A stretch of 64,000 nt of DNA, from NCBI GenBank assembly GCA_946406115.1, contig OX291545.1:11484001-11548000 (forward strand), read 5' to 3'. This DNA is from Apoda limacodes. Its lineage: Eukaryota; Arthropoda; Insecta; Lepidoptera; Limacodidae. Positions 11,701-21,929 of the stretch are shown piece by piece. How positions within the stretch are numbered: position 1 is the stretch's first letter; every line of letters starts with the position of its first letter. The notes under the pieces were generated by a model that searched no databases, was not told the DNA's origin, and saw only the letters and a list, made by a program, of their open reading frames with translations. The position numbers and the translations under genes are program-made.

Positions 11701-12435
11701 TTACAGCACCTTAGTCAACATTCACACACTGCGGCAGTTTATGCAGAAGACCGACGAGTATCTATAATCAGCCGTTTTGTCTTGCCGTCTCGTGAACTAC
11801 GAAAAAGATTCCGTAGAAATCTGGGCAGTTCTGTAATCCTTGTAAGCGATGCATTGGCGATATATCGTGGTGCTGAGATGTCATTATGACGCCGCTACAA
11901 TAAAAGTAGGAGACCAGCAAACAAACCCCATTCAGTTGCGCAGAGGAGTAAGACAGGGAGATTTAATATTCCCGAAACTGTTTATGACCACACTGGGGGA
12001 TGCCTTTACGACGCTGTACTGGGAAATTCTTGGACGATATCGAAATAATGGTTATTGTAGTAGCAGAAGTAGTAGTGCAGAAATTAGAAAAAATGCTTAA
12101 CAACCTGAACTGTTCTTCCACACGAGTGTGTCACAAGATGAACGTAGACAAGACAATGTCATGTATAATACACATGTTGACTTGAGTTGAGACCAAAGGC
12201 CGTCGGTAATGTCGCAATCGAAACTGTTGTTAACCAACCAAGGTCAGATAATTACACTAAGTAGAAACAACCACTGAATAAGGAATTGTAAACAACTATG
12301 ATAAAGAAGCAGACAGAAGAATTTAGTTGGGCTGGGCAGCATGAGGACCGGGGGTGGTGTAGTTTATGAGGAAAGGCCGATGTACCAATGGGCTGCTATA
12401 GGCTGATTGATTGATGACTAAAAAAAAAACGATTA
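11700..12435 (+). mobile_element. RTE-type LINE reverse transcriptase remnant
   Basis: The 11849-12100 reading contains NPIQLRRGVRQGDLIFPKLF, the RTE/BovB form of the RT motif (family LRRGVRQGDxISPKLF). In other frames there are fragments of the following region (LEKMLNNLNCSSTRV, MNVDKT) and of the downstream (D)RRIxLGWAA motif near 12310-12345. Several frameshifts and stops; the catalytic aspartates are not readable. Non-functional. Confidence 0.75.
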
Positions 12436-12501
12436 AAAATCTGATTCTAAGCCACTATGTTTATCTAAATAGGCAAGGAAGTCATAATACTAAGTGCAAA
12501 T

Positions 12502-12789
12502 ATGAAATTCATGTCCAAGTTGCATGTTATTCCAAACTTTAATAATGATGAGTTTTCTTCACAAAATCTAATTGTTTGTCACAAAATGATCATGAAACAA
12601 TTCTATGTGTTTTCGATGGCACACCCGTGCCCTCTCAGGCAACACAACCTTCGAAATAACTTTTCGAGCGTAAAGGTTTCATCAAGATATTTTACATCGC
12701 AGATCGCATTAGCACAAGGTTCAATAAGTAAAAAAACAATTGTAAATGGTATGTACAATAAAAGTCTTAATTTTAATGATTCTGATTAA
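12502..12789 (+). CDS. Unrecognised 95-codon open frame
   Basis: A 95-residue open frame in AT-rich sequence just beyond the 3' end of SS18 on the opposite strand. I recognise no motif, signal peptide or membrane segment. AATAAA occurs inside it at about 12757. It may be chance, part of the antisense SS18 3' UTR, or a remnant. Given only because its length is above the local background. Confidence 0.15.
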   Translation: MKFMSKLHVIPNFNNDEFSSQNLIVCHKMIMKQFYVFSMAHPCPLRQHNLRNNFSSVKVSSRYFTSQIALAQGSISKKTIVNGMYNKSLNFNDSD

Positions 12790-13024
12790 GGCAGAAATGT
12801 TTCATTCACTTGACGTAACTATCTTTTGTCAATTTCACAATTCACACTTAATATAAATTAAAATCTATCATAAACAGTCAGAGCTTAATTCTAGTTCTAT
12901 AATATACTAGTACATGTATTAAAAGAGATATTACAGAAATGCAGCTTTGTAATGTCACATATATATACTGCAGGTTAGGTACACCTTAAAACTAAGTATA
13001 TAATAAGTAAACAATCATGTTCAC

Positions 13025-14134
13025 CTACTGTTGAGGAGGCGGCTGGAAACCATAACCGGGATATGGTTGTGGAGCGCCCGGTGGTGGGGCTCCGGGTGTG
13101 GGAGCACGAGTGTAAGGATAAGGCGACGGAGGATATTGTGCTGGAGGATAACCTTGCTGATAGGCGTGAGGTGGATATGCCCCTCCTGCAGGCGGATAGC
13201 TTTGAGTGTTTTGAGTGTAGGCTGTCTGAGGTGCCTGTGTTGTTGATCCAGACTGAGCTGGGCTACTGGGTTGAGATGAAGGATTAGAATAAGGTTGTGT
13301 AGCAGGAGGATATTGAGATGGCTGTCCTGGTGGATATTGTTGCGATTGTGGACCTCCTGCAGTAGGAGCTCCCGATGGCCCAGATGTTACAGGAGGAGTA
13401 TTATTCACATGGGAATTAGAATTATAAGTAGGTGATTGTGCTGATGGAGACCCATAACCAGAATTGCTAGGTGTTTGTGAAGAATATGCACTAGGCGGAG
13501 GCTGGGGAGACCGGTTGGGCTGAGATGTTGGTGTTGAACTGTAAACTGAACTAGGAGTTGTGTTAGGAAAAGTTTGAGACTGATAAGGTTGTGGTTGTGA
13601 TGTAGTTGAATTGTATGTACTGGCACCAACATTAGGGTAGTTAGGGCCAGATTGTTGTGGAGGGTAGGGGTTATTTCCAGTGTAAGCTGGTTGAGTAGCT
13701 CCTCTAACTGGGTAAGGCGAACCTGCGGTAGCAGGACTTCCTGGTGGTGGCACATAAGTTTGCTGAACTGTTGATGGAGGATATGCTGAACCTGGGTGAG
13801 TTGATGGTGGGTAGCTACTGGGAGTTGTAGTAATAGGCGGGCCATAAGTGGAACTAGGAGGATAACCCTGTGGTTGTTGAGGTGGATTAGGTGGTCCATA
13901 ACCTTGACTCGGAGCTCCATAGGCTCCTTGAGGTGGATAAGCACCAGGAGCCCCTTGGTACTGGCTAGGATACTGATTCTGTGGGTAAGGTCTTTGACCA
14001 TAAGACTGTGTTGGTCTTGTCGGAGTAGTTGATACACCAGGGGGGCGATAAGCTTGTTGAGCTGAATTTGAGATATCTGTTCCCGATGGAGGTGTAGCTG
14101 GAGGTACATTTCCACTTGCCAGTTGATGAGGAGA
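13025..14134 (-). CDS. SS18: SS18/SSXT homologue, QPGY-rich exon
   Basis: This 369-codon exon encodes the C-terminal region of the SS18 (synovial sarcoma translocation protein / nBAF subunit CREST) family. It is low-complexity sequence dominated by Pro, Gln, Ser, Tyr and Gly, with repeated units such as YPPQGAYG, GYPPAQYPPSPYPY and PQPYPGYGFQPPPQQ, which is the QPGY transactivation domain. The acceptor (TTTTTTTGCAG on the - strand) ends at 14135 and the stop is TAG at 13027-13025. With exon 1 the protein is 443 residues, against about 418 in human. In vertebrates SS18 binds BRG1/BRM through its N-terminal domain and the QPGY tail drives condensation and transactivation; a role in insect SWI/SNF is inferred. 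No disruption seen. Confidence 0.92.
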   Translation of the reverse strand, partial: SPHQLASGNVPPATPPSGTDISNSAQQAYRPPGVSTTPTRPTQSYGQRPYPQNQYPSQYQGAPGAYPPQGAYGAPSQGYGPPNPPQQPQGYPPSSTYGPPITTTPSSYPPSTHPGSAYPPSTVQQTYVPPPGSPATAGSPYPVRGATQPAYTGNNPYPPQQSGPNYPNVGASTYNSTTSQPQPYQSQTFPNTTPSSVYSSTPTSQPNRSPQPPPSAYSSQTPSNSGYGSPSAQSPTYNSNSHVNNTPPVTSGPSGAPTAGGPQSQQYPPGQPSQYPPATQPYSNPSSQPSSPAQSGSTTQAPQTAYTQNTQSYPPAGGAYPPHAYQQGYPPAQYPPSPYPYTRAPTPGAPPPGAPQPYPGYGFQPPPQQ

Positions 14135-14462
14135 CTGCAAAAAAATACAACCGTAAGAATATTGCAATAATACATTACGCCTGCAGCTTTACCCTCATAG
14201 CTTTTGTGATATGGCATTAATAAATGTTATATGTTGTTTTTGGAAAGTAAATTTATTTTTATGCATTTATCCTAGAACAGCAAAACATACAACAAATGTT
14301 TTCACAACACACGTAGTGTTAAAGTATAGACTAGGATATAAACTAGTGTTAGTGCAAAGTTTATAGCAAAACTATTGTGTATGAAAGATTGAAAAAAATA
14401 TGTTATAAAACTTGCTTTTCTCTAATGCGATTTTCATTTATTGTATTTAGTGCTAAAAAATC

Positions 14463-14663
14463 TTAGAGTGAATATTGTTCAAACTCTTTGCTTTCCCTGA
14501 ATATTAGAGAATGTTTCTTTTTTGGTGGGTTTTCTGGATTATTTCTCAAGTTTGGCATCTGCAAGTTAGTATTGAAAGCATTTGCTAAGTTGAAATTTGT
14601 TCTTGTCTTATGAACCAAAATCTCTTCATCGTGCATTAGTATTTTTTCTGCCTCTAGATCCAT
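14463..14663 (-). CDS. Possible small nested gene, 66 codons
   Basis: A 66-residue open frame on the same strand as SS18, inside its intron. It starts MDLEAEKILMHDEE and ends RESKEFEQYSL. The protein is charged, with an acidic start and a lysine-rich PENPPKKKHS segment; no membrane segment or known domain. An AATAAA signal lies on the - strand about 25 bases after the stop (near 14435), which gives it the look of a compact intronless gene or a terminal exon. It could also be a conserved alternative SS18 3' end or chance. I do not recognise the family. Confidence 0.35.
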   Translation of the reverse strand: MDLEAEKILMHDEEILVHKTRTNFNLANAFNTNLQMPNLRNNPENPPKKKHSLIFRESKEFEQYSL

Positions 14664-14744
14664 TTAATTATAGACTACAAAACCAAGAACAAAATTACCC
14701 TGTGAAAAATTAATTGATTGAAAACGTGATTTGATTGCTCCACT

Positions 14745-14968
14745 TGAATTCAAGAGCTAGTTTTCATTTCACCAATTTGGTCACCCTGACTACAATAAAT
14801 AGTTGAAGTTGTTCCTGGCACTTGCCGGCCGCTATCGCCCTATGCTTTGCTGGCTGGTTTTCATGTGCTCCGCTTAGATTCGAGTTTTAGTTTTTATGTC
14901 GCCAAGTTGGTCGCCCTGACTACTATAAATAGGTACAAGTTGGTCTTAGCGCCCGCCAGCCGCTGCTG
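14745..14968. repeat. Imperfect tandem duplication containing TATAAATAG-like boxes
   Basis: Two units of about 100-120 bases are similar. The first (14750-14850) includes TTTCACCAATTTGGTCACCC, TGACTACAATAAATAG and TTGCCGGCCGC. The second (14877-14968) includes TGTCGCCAAGTTGGTCGCCC, TGACTACTATAAATAG and CCGCCAGCCGC. The GC-rich ends stand out from the AT-rich intron. Confidence 0.7.
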
Positions 14969-15729
14969 GTCGTTTGGATTTAAACTACTGGCTTTATTGT
15001 TTTTTGACATTTTGTACTACACAATTTAATTCAAACATCATCATTCTTATAAAATGTATCATAGGGCAACAATGGATGTGTAGCCTGACAGGCTCCGGTC
15101 AATATTTTGATGGTCATTACTTGCATGATATTCATCAGAAGACGCAACCTCCTTCCTCGTTGGTAGTTTTACAACTAAAACAAAAGCTACTGAGCCGCTC
15201 AATCGCAGGGAGTGCAGGGAATTACGAAAACATCAAGTAGCCTGTGAGACTCCACATCCATAGGTTAATCTTTGTAAATTTATTATGGTTTTAATACCCT
15301 TTATATAAACAGGAGAGTTTTATGACTTGGCGGTTTGTGTGAATCGTGAGCTTTATTGCATTTTAAAATCAATTTTATCCTAGAATATTTTCACAAATAA
15401 CTATGGTTGACCAAAAAATTGTATGCATTGGGAGGCCCAACAATCATTAAAAAAATGTTTCAAGCAAAAATATACATCATAGTCAAAGTGCAATTTAACT
15501 ATCTCAACATGACATAAAATGGACTTCCTATAATATAATTAGTTAAATTTAATCAAGTAAAAACTGTTTCATACATATTTACTCCACTTTTATGGCATCA
15601 GTCATTAATCAAATTTTTTACACATGCTATTGACTTTTACAAATTTGATATTCATATAACAAGCCTTGCTTAGTTTGAGAACATACAGTACTGTGTGATT
15701 TGTCCAAAATTATTATTATATTACTAAAT

Positions 15730-16045
15730 CGTCACATTGAACATTTGCCTCTAAAGCCCACCTTCCATCCGAGAATACTAATCACGCTAAACAAACCCTT
15801 TTTCAATATCGGCATTACAGACAGTCCTCTATGCAAGGGCTGCAAAAGTGTGAGCGACCAACGGACAAGGCTCCTTAAGAATCCACAAACCATGAGAAAG
15901 ACGCTGAATAACATCAGATGCCTCCTTGATTTCTGGATAGAGCTGGGATGGTATGAGTAACCAATGAAATGAACCGGTTACCTACGTACAATGGCCCTAT
16001 CATGAGGCTGAGTGCGGAAAACATAAGTCCAACTAACTTACATAC
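15730..16045 (+). mobile_element. LINE RNase H remnant and 3' tail
   Basis: The reading at 15700-15960 has the form of the C-terminal RNase H end of an I-group LINE (GITDSPLCKGCKSVSDQ, ending LLDFWIELGWYE). It is followed by a tail that matches 36447-36545 closely (GAGCTGGGATGGTATGAGTA, GTTACCTACGTACAATGGCC, GTGCGGAAAACATAAGTCC). So this is the 3' end of the same LINE family as the larger copy at 34330-36545. Confidence 0.65.
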
Positions 16046-16121
16046 TAATCACGCAAAAAGGTAAGATTTGAAGTTTCTTAAATCAAAACCTTTAACTAAT
16101 AGTACCATGTAAAATACTTAC

Positions 16122-16343
16122 CGGTAAAAGGGACTGTAAATTTTGACTAGCATCGGCAATTGATGCTAAGTAGACTAAGTTCCTATGAAGAACTTGTTGA
16201 TATTGATGACATTCCATAAGTTGGCCCTTCGCTTGATATTCCTGAATTGTCTGTATTAAATGAGCATTTTCATCTAACATTTTTTGAATTTGTGCTGGAC
16301 TTAATGGAGGGCGATTTCCACGAGGAGCAAAGGCTACAGACAT
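16122..16343 (-). CDS. SS18: SS18/SSXT homologue, first coding exon (SNH domain)
   Basis: The exon encodes 74 residues starting MSVAFAPRG, the family's usual start, then IQKMLDENAHLIQTIQEYQ, ECHQYQQVLHRNLVYLASIAD and SQNLQSLLP. This is the conserved SNH domain that binds the SWI/SNF ATPase. The donor is CCG/GTAAGT (GT at 16121-16120), phase 0, joining directly to SPHQLASGN of exon 2. On the - strand, TTTTAG lies two bases upstream of ATG and could be an acceptor, so a non-coding 5' exon further right is likely. A LINE tail begins only about 100 bases upstream. Confidence 0.95.
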
Positions 16344-16444
16344 CTCTAAAATACACAGTAAAAATTATAATCCCCGAATAAATGAAATTGATTCTCTCCC
16401 ACAGATTATTAACCTCAAAATTGGACACAAAGGCCAAAGAGCAT

Positions 16445-17620
16445 TTTTTTTTTTCTGATCTGACTGCAGTTGGCTGATGCAGCCATTACTGCTTTACCGG
16501 ACTTTTGGGGCGAGACTCTGAAGGCATCACAGCCCATATAGCGCCCAACGCTCAACGGCTTAGGTTGTCGCTCTTGGGGTCATCCCTTCGACCAGCGTAA
16601 GCCTCGAACCCGAAGGTGAGTCAAGGGCGTAGTGCCCCTCCCTAGCTGGGCATGGGTTGGCGTATTTTCGGGATAATTTAATTATTTAAAAATGTATCTA
16701 TTCATATCGCCCGCACCTTTTACTGCCACCACACTACACAATCTTCCAACAATCGTTCGTTTACCCTTCCACATGTAGAGAGGAAGTTCATGAGTATTTT
16801 GATGTTAAGTCATGTTGGTGCATCATTGCTGCAGTAGCGATTTTGTTCAGTCGCCTCTACAGGATCGTCCAACAGTACAATTGTTGTTAGGTCGTTTTGA
16901 CACGCGATCGCTTTTTTTATTATCCTTCCTATTTTAGCGTCAGCCCAGCACAGTTCACAGCATCGCCACCCACTCCATAAGACCTGAGGGTGCTCATCGC
17001 ACGCGGTTGCGGTTGCGATTCCGATTGAGTGGGGGGTGAGAAGCGCCCCGGCACTCTTTGATACGTCCTCGCATATGAGGAAGGTCCGTGCGTTCGCCGA
17101 CGAACCCGGGGAAATATTAGGCTATCCGGATAGCGAGATCGTCGTCTGGGGTCGTTAGTACGTGCCGAGGTCGGTCTGGGGGATGATAGGTTGTGGATTG
17201 CACAATTAATCGATTCGGGTGATTTTGTGTACGCTCGAAAAAGCGGACTACCAGGTCTTTAAGATATTGGAGAATCGTGGGAATTACGGACGTACCAGGA
17301 GGCTCCGGAGGCCACTCTGAGAAAGCAGTTTTGGAGGGTCTGGAGTTTATGGAGGTTGCGTTTAGACAACGCATAGACAACGCTAGCATAAGCTAATATG
17401 GGGCGGATGCAGATGACGTAAAAAGTCAGCTTATTTCTAAGCGACATCTTACTGTACTTGCCTATCATGGGATATAGACGACCGAGGATATAAGCGGCTC
17501 GGTCTCTTTTGGTATGATAGCGGAAGTTTAAACGCCTATCCAGGGTTACACCGAGATAGGCCTTGTTTTGCCAAGGAATGGCTCGGCCGAATCACTACGT
17601 TCCAAAGACTACAATATATA
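16445..17620 (-). mobile_element. 5'-truncated Jockey-clade LINE 3' end
   Basis: The - strand carries the C-terminal region of a LINE ORF2: RLYPMIGKYSKMSLRNK, CIRPILAYASVVYA, then RFFERTQNHPNRL and PRHVLTTPDDD, ending near 17117, followed by a GC-rich 3' UTR and an A tract at about 16456-16444. One frame change occurs near 17290-17390. The same family reappears on the + strand at 63115-64000. It inserted about 100 bases upstream of the SS18 start codon, in the same orientation as SS18. Confidence 0.78.
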
Positions 17621-17699
17621 TTATACCTACTAAACATATACAGTTTTTTTTATATATATTGTTAGGAATCCGGACTATTACGGGCTACCTCCGCCTTTA

Positions 17700-17955
17700 A
17701 TTAGTATAAAAGGCAGTACACGCCGGTCGTCATAATGTCATCAATGCTGAAACACTTTCATTGCTCGCGAAAACTGTCGTAAATCAACTTTTAGAATATT
17801 GAAAGGTCTGAGTGGCCAAGAAATTGAAAGTACGTCTTATGTCACTTTACCGGTCGAGCTTGACGGTGTTACTTTAGAAGTCCACCTATTTATTGTTAGT
17901 TCCGAATTTATAATACGCCGATCATAGTAGGTACAGATGCACTTAATAGAGGGTG
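17700..17955 (+). mobile_element. Ty3/gypsy protease remnant
   Basis: The + strand has LKGLSGQEIESTSYVTLPVE then LDGVTLEVHLFIVSSEF, and in the next frame TPIIVGTDALNRGC. These resemble the retropepsin region of gypsy-like Pol (VTLPVELDGV, IIGTDxL). The DSG active site is not visible and a frameshift is present. It runs directly into an antisense LINE fragment at about 17955, so it is a short fossil piece. Confidence 0.45.
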
Positions 17956-18221
17956 TATAGTATGTCCCGAGTATCAAGCGTCTCTAGTACAATCATCTGC
18001 ATCGCAATGTATATTGTAGATGGACAACACGTGATTGACAGCGTAAACGGCGTAGGAGATAGCACAGAGCCTTGCGGGACACCAGCATTAATGTCCATAC
18101 TCCATGCATTAGTATGGAACCTACCGGTAGAAGAGGTGAGCTTGACTCGTATGTAGCAAGTAGCAATACGGGGAGCGCAGTTGGGGGACGAATGGGCCCC
18201 TCTCCGCAGTGCCGATAGCAC
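17955..18221 (-). mobile_element. Jockey-like LINE reverse transcriptase fragment
   Basis: The - strand reads AWSMDINAGVPQGSVLSPT followed by a shifted HCDADDCTRDA, the RT motif and its catalytic box, as in the element at 1-1635. The catalytic box is present as DADD rather than YADD. Frameshifts and stops; only about 90 codons remain. Confidence 0.7.
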
Positions 18222-19090
18222 TTAGCCTGGTCACAAATAGAGTGATACGAAATATATATATGCATCCTAGGACTCTTAGGATTCTATGTGGAGAGGAATC
18301 AATGTATTATTTATCCCACAGGTTGTGAGCAAGTGATTTATCTGAAATATATCAGTCCTGGACACAGACGGCCATAACAGCGAAGCAGATCTACTACCTA
18401 CAAACTGTTAAGACATGGTTATAATATGAGTAACTCAGAGCTTCAACATCACCTTTTCGCGAAATCCACTGGGACGGAATATCATTGTGAACATACCTGC
18501 AAAAGTGGCAAACAAACTTCTCAAGAACAAAGATCGCTGTCTCACAAAATCTTCGTAACCTGAAAAAAATTCCACTGTATCCTGAAAACAAAAGAAAAAT
18601 ATTGCAAAGTCATCGCCTCTACCATATCCTGGAAAAGAAAATACACATATATCTACATACATCATCGCGCTGTCCTGCAGAACCCTGAAAAGAAAACACA
18701 CTCACTGCTGCTAGAAAACTACTTCGGAAGAAATGGTTACTTCTAACTACAAACTCCTGATCCTGTAAGTGTCGTTTTAAATTTTTATAAAGTGATATAA
18801 AAAGGTAAATTATAAACTTTGTCACAAGTGTTTTAAAACTTGAAATTATAACGATCAAAGTCAACTAGTATCAATAACAGTGCTCCAACAGTCATAACAA
18901 GATTTGTTTTGTTAAGCAGAACCCTTATCTCGCCCGCGACGAACGCGAACACCTGCAGCATGTTCATAAGAATACCTCTCGATAAACAAGTGTATTCTTC
19001 AATTTGTTATTGTTAATTTAAATATTACTTTGGACTTTGAACAACTATCTTGTTCAAAGCATATTAATTTTACCTTTGTAAAACAAAATT
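18222..19090 (+). other. Leader region upstream of the retroelement gag
   Basis: No gene. The + strand lacks any copy of the 26300-26536 LTR, so the 5' LTR is missing or too diverged to see. 18557-18704 holds four degenerate copies of a CCTGAAAAGAAAA-type motif (at 18557, 18576, 18623 and 18682). This could be the retroelement's 5' untranslated leader; the left boundary is not clear. Confidence 0.4.
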
Positions 19091-19860
19091 TTGAACATAG
19101 AAATGGGGCCTAAAGCCAACGCGTCGGAACAAAGAACCGACAAATTAGATAAAAGCGTAATATTTAAATTTGTTAAATCTTTTGATGGGACAAGGGACAA
19201 ATTGAACTCTTTTATATTTAATTGTAACAGCGCAGATGCACTAGCTAGTCAAAGTCAAAAACCTATTCTCTTAAAATTTATCATTAGCCAACTAGAAGGC
19301 AAAGTCGAGCGTGCTTGTTCAGTTAAATATTTTGACACATGGGAACAACTTAGTGGATTTTTAAAAACTCAGTTTGGGGAAAAAAACATTACACCCACCT
19401 TTTGACAGAACTTCAAGAATGCAGACAACTAGCATCCGAATCGGTAAGTCTGTTTGGACTCCGAGTGGAAACCTGCTTATCTGCACTTTTAACCGAAATT
19501 TCTATGTCCAATAAAAATAGCGAAGAACTCGATGGCAAAATCTCAGCCATGGAGGATCTAGCTCTTCACACGTTTGTGATAGGTCTGTCACCGAAAATCT
19601 CCGATTTTGTCCGTCTTCGAGATCCTGAAACCTTGAACGATGCCGTGAACTTTTCCGAAGAAAATATTAAGAGTATAACAAATCGCCAACCAATAAATAC
19701 AAATTCTCGTGTTTCTCGCCCACAAATAAACAACCAGTCTTATAGACCTAACCCCAATTTTAATCTGCAATTACTGCAAAAACCCCGGCCATTCCATAGA
19801 AGAATGCCGCAAACGAGAATACAACAACAACAGACTTAGATCACCTCAAAATAATAATGC
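19091..19860 (+). pseudogene. gag: Broken gag of an errantivirus-like Ty3/gypsy element
   Basis: Gag is the structural capsid/nucleocapsid protein of the element. The likely start is ATG at 19103 (MGPKANAS); an ATG four codons upstream also exists. The first frame (to 19405) and the second (19402-19839) are separated by a shift at the GGGGAAAAAAAC run. A CCHC zinc knuckle (CNYCKNPGHSIEEC) is readable at about 19763-19804 but in yet another frame. Downstream the sequence to 20090 has stops in all frames. The zinc knuckle and the pol that follows make the identification firm; the frame breaks make it non-coding for full Gag. Confidence 0.8.
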
Positions 19861-20209
19861 CTAAATAATAACAACTTCAACCATCCACGTCCCAAAACCG
19901 CAACTTCCAACCTCCGAATCGTAATTTTGTCCTCCGAATCGAAAACCTGTAAATTTCGTAAACCAAATCCATCATAGCTATGACTCCCAACACGACTACA
20001 ACCAATACGACCACTACCAAGATGACCAAAATGAAGAACAAAATCCTAACTATGAGCAGCATAAAGATTTAAACAATTAGAGCTCCCCAATAGGTGTCGT
20101 ACGGGTTGCTCAACATGTAAAGTCGATGCCGAAATTAAATTCAAAACTACTGAACCAATTTCTAAGTCTAGAGCTAGCCAACAAAAAAATCATTCCCAAA
20201 TCAGCTGCT

Positions 20210-20335
20210 CATCCACTGTATCCAGAACCAACCAACAGGGTAACCAGCCCCAAACTGACAGTTCGCTGACTGAATCCAGAACTAACCGACAGGGTAACCA
20301 GCCCCAAACCGACAGTTCCCTCACTGTTTCTGAAA
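20210..20335 (+). repeat. Tandem duplication of about 57 bp in the gag-pol junction
   Basis: Two adjacent units share TCCAGAAC(C/T)AACC(A/G)ACAGGG, TAACCAGCCCCAAAC and GACAGTTC, starting at about 20219 and 20276. They differ at a few positions only. The block encodes a Ser/Thr/Asn/Gln-rich linker in the frame that leads into the protease. Confidence 0.75.
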
Positions 20336-20427
20336 TTATATAAAATCCCTCTGCACCTAAACCTGATACTTCTCAAACAAATATATTCGAAATCACGAGT
20401 AACCCCAACAGTAGACTCTTACCTCAT

Positions 20428-21126
20428 GTGCTTGTACAATCTTCAATATCCAACATTCCTCTATCTCTTCTAGTTGACTCAGGGTCCGCGATAAGCCTAA
20501 TCAAACAATCTTCTATTGCTAAAGAACCACCGTCTGTAATTAAAGAACCTATATATATAAAAGGCATTGACCCTGTTCAAGAATCGAGCCCTACGTTAGG
20601 TCATTTTAAATTGCAACTTTATTTAAATGATAAGACCCCTTCAAAATCAGTAATTCACCCATTCCACATCATAAAAGATATTAACCTCCTCTACGATGGA
20701 ATCATAGGCAATGATTTATTGAGCAAGTTAGGCTTTAGTATAGATTATTCTAAGGATGTTTTGAAAATAGTAAAATCCGAGCTGAAACTGCACTTTAATG
20801 AACCTGTTTATATCATACCACCTCGTACTGAAATGGTAATTGAGAGCTCAGTTTCAAATCCCGATCTAGAAGAAGGTCTAGTATTAGACCAACACTATTC
20901 CAAAGATTTACTAATTGCTAACTGCATTGTGAAAGTTAAAAGAAATAACAGAATAAACCTATCAGTCGTAAATATATCCGAATCTCCCATAATCATTAAT
21001 TCTAACCTTAACTTAACCTTAGAGCCTGTTGAAAATCCTAGCAACCCAGAACTTTACCCTATAAATTCTATATCTAACAATAATAACAAAACAAACACAT
21101 TAAATAGAACAAATGATGTTATTTAA
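20428..21126 (+). pseudogene. pol: Errantivirus-like protease region of pol
   Basis: The frame contains the retropepsin active-site motif LVDSGSAISLI (Asp codon at 20476-20478) and further on GIIGNDLLSKLGFSIDY, which corresponds to the family's (I)IGxDxL flap-side motif. The protease would cleave Gag and Pol. The frame ends at TAA 21124-21126, and the 21127-21360 stretch leading into the RT is not in frame with it, so pol is interrupted here. Confidence 0.8.
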
Positions 21127-21360
21127 ATGAGGAAGAGCGAATAGGCCTAGTTGACGCTTGCAGTCACAACTCCGACATATTTCACCTACCTGATGAACCG
21201 TTATCCTCCACCCATGCTGTTAAACATGAAATCAAAACAGTCACATCCCAACCTATCCACGTAAAATCCTATCGCTTTCCTGAATGCCATAAGAAAGAAG
21301 TAGAAACTCAAGTCAATAAAATGTTGAAAGATATATTAATTAATTATTATCAAACATTCT

Positions 21361-21924
21361 ATGTCTCCGTGGTCCGCACCCATTTGGGTAGTCCCCAAGA
21401 AATTAGACGCATCTGGACAACGTAAATGGCGCGTTGTCATTGACTATAGGAAGCTCAACGACGTCACAATTGGTGACTCATATCCCATCCCAAATATTTC
21501 AGAAATCCTAGATCAATTAGGTAAAAGTAAATACTTTAGAACCCTTGACCTCGCTTCCGGTTTTCACCGGATTGAAATGTCTCCTGAAGATTCTTCTGAA
21601 ACCGCTTTCTCCGTACCTCAAGGCCATTTCAAATTCAACCGTATGCCCTTCGGATTAAAAAATTCCCCCTCCACTTTTCAGAGATTAATGAATTCCGCAA
21701 TTTCTGGTCTCCAAGGCATACAATGTTTTGTGTACCTAAATGACATTGTTATCTACTCTTACTACCTCTTTTCCCACCTAGAAAACCTTTCAAATGTCTT
21801 TCAGAGACTACGCCAGTATAACCTTAAATTGCAGCCGGACAAATGCGAATTTTTACGTAAAGAAGTTTCATACCTTGGTCACCTCATCACAGATAAAGGT
21901 GTTAAGCAAACCCCGACAAAATAA
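21361..21924 (+). pseudogene. pol: Reverse transcriptase domain with altered catalytic box
   Basis: Strong Ty3/gypsy RT: PWSAPIWVVPKK, WRVVIDYRKLN, FRTLDLASGFHRIEMSPED, TAFSVPQGHFKFNRMPFGLK and QPDKCEFLRKEVSYLGH. The catalytic YLDD box reads YLND because codon 21739-21741 is AAT, so one of the metal-binding aspartates is lost and the enzyme should be inactive. The frame stops at 21922-21924; the following RNase H is in a different frame, as expected from a small indel in the run around 21912-21922. LTR retroelement pol; described only as broken. Confidence 0.88.
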
Positions 21925-21929
21925 GAGCC

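Larger units (their letters stand above)
14135..16121 (-). other. SS18 intron
   Basis: A 1987-base phase-0 intron. It contains a possible small nested gene (14463-14663), an imperfect tandem duplication (about 14745-14968) and a LINE RNase H/3' tail (15730-16045), each listed separately. The remainder is AT-rich with nothing recognised. Confidence 0.85.

Noticed and set aside
13031..13287. + strand open frames opposite SS18 exon 2
   Set aside because: They are antisense readings of the low-complexity QPGY region; the - strand reading has clear homology and correct splice phase.
13405..14217. A 270-codon - strand frame overlapping SS18 exon 2
   Set aside because: Shifted reading of the same repetitive codons; rich in Leu/His as expected from frame-shifted CCA/CAA runs, with no homology.
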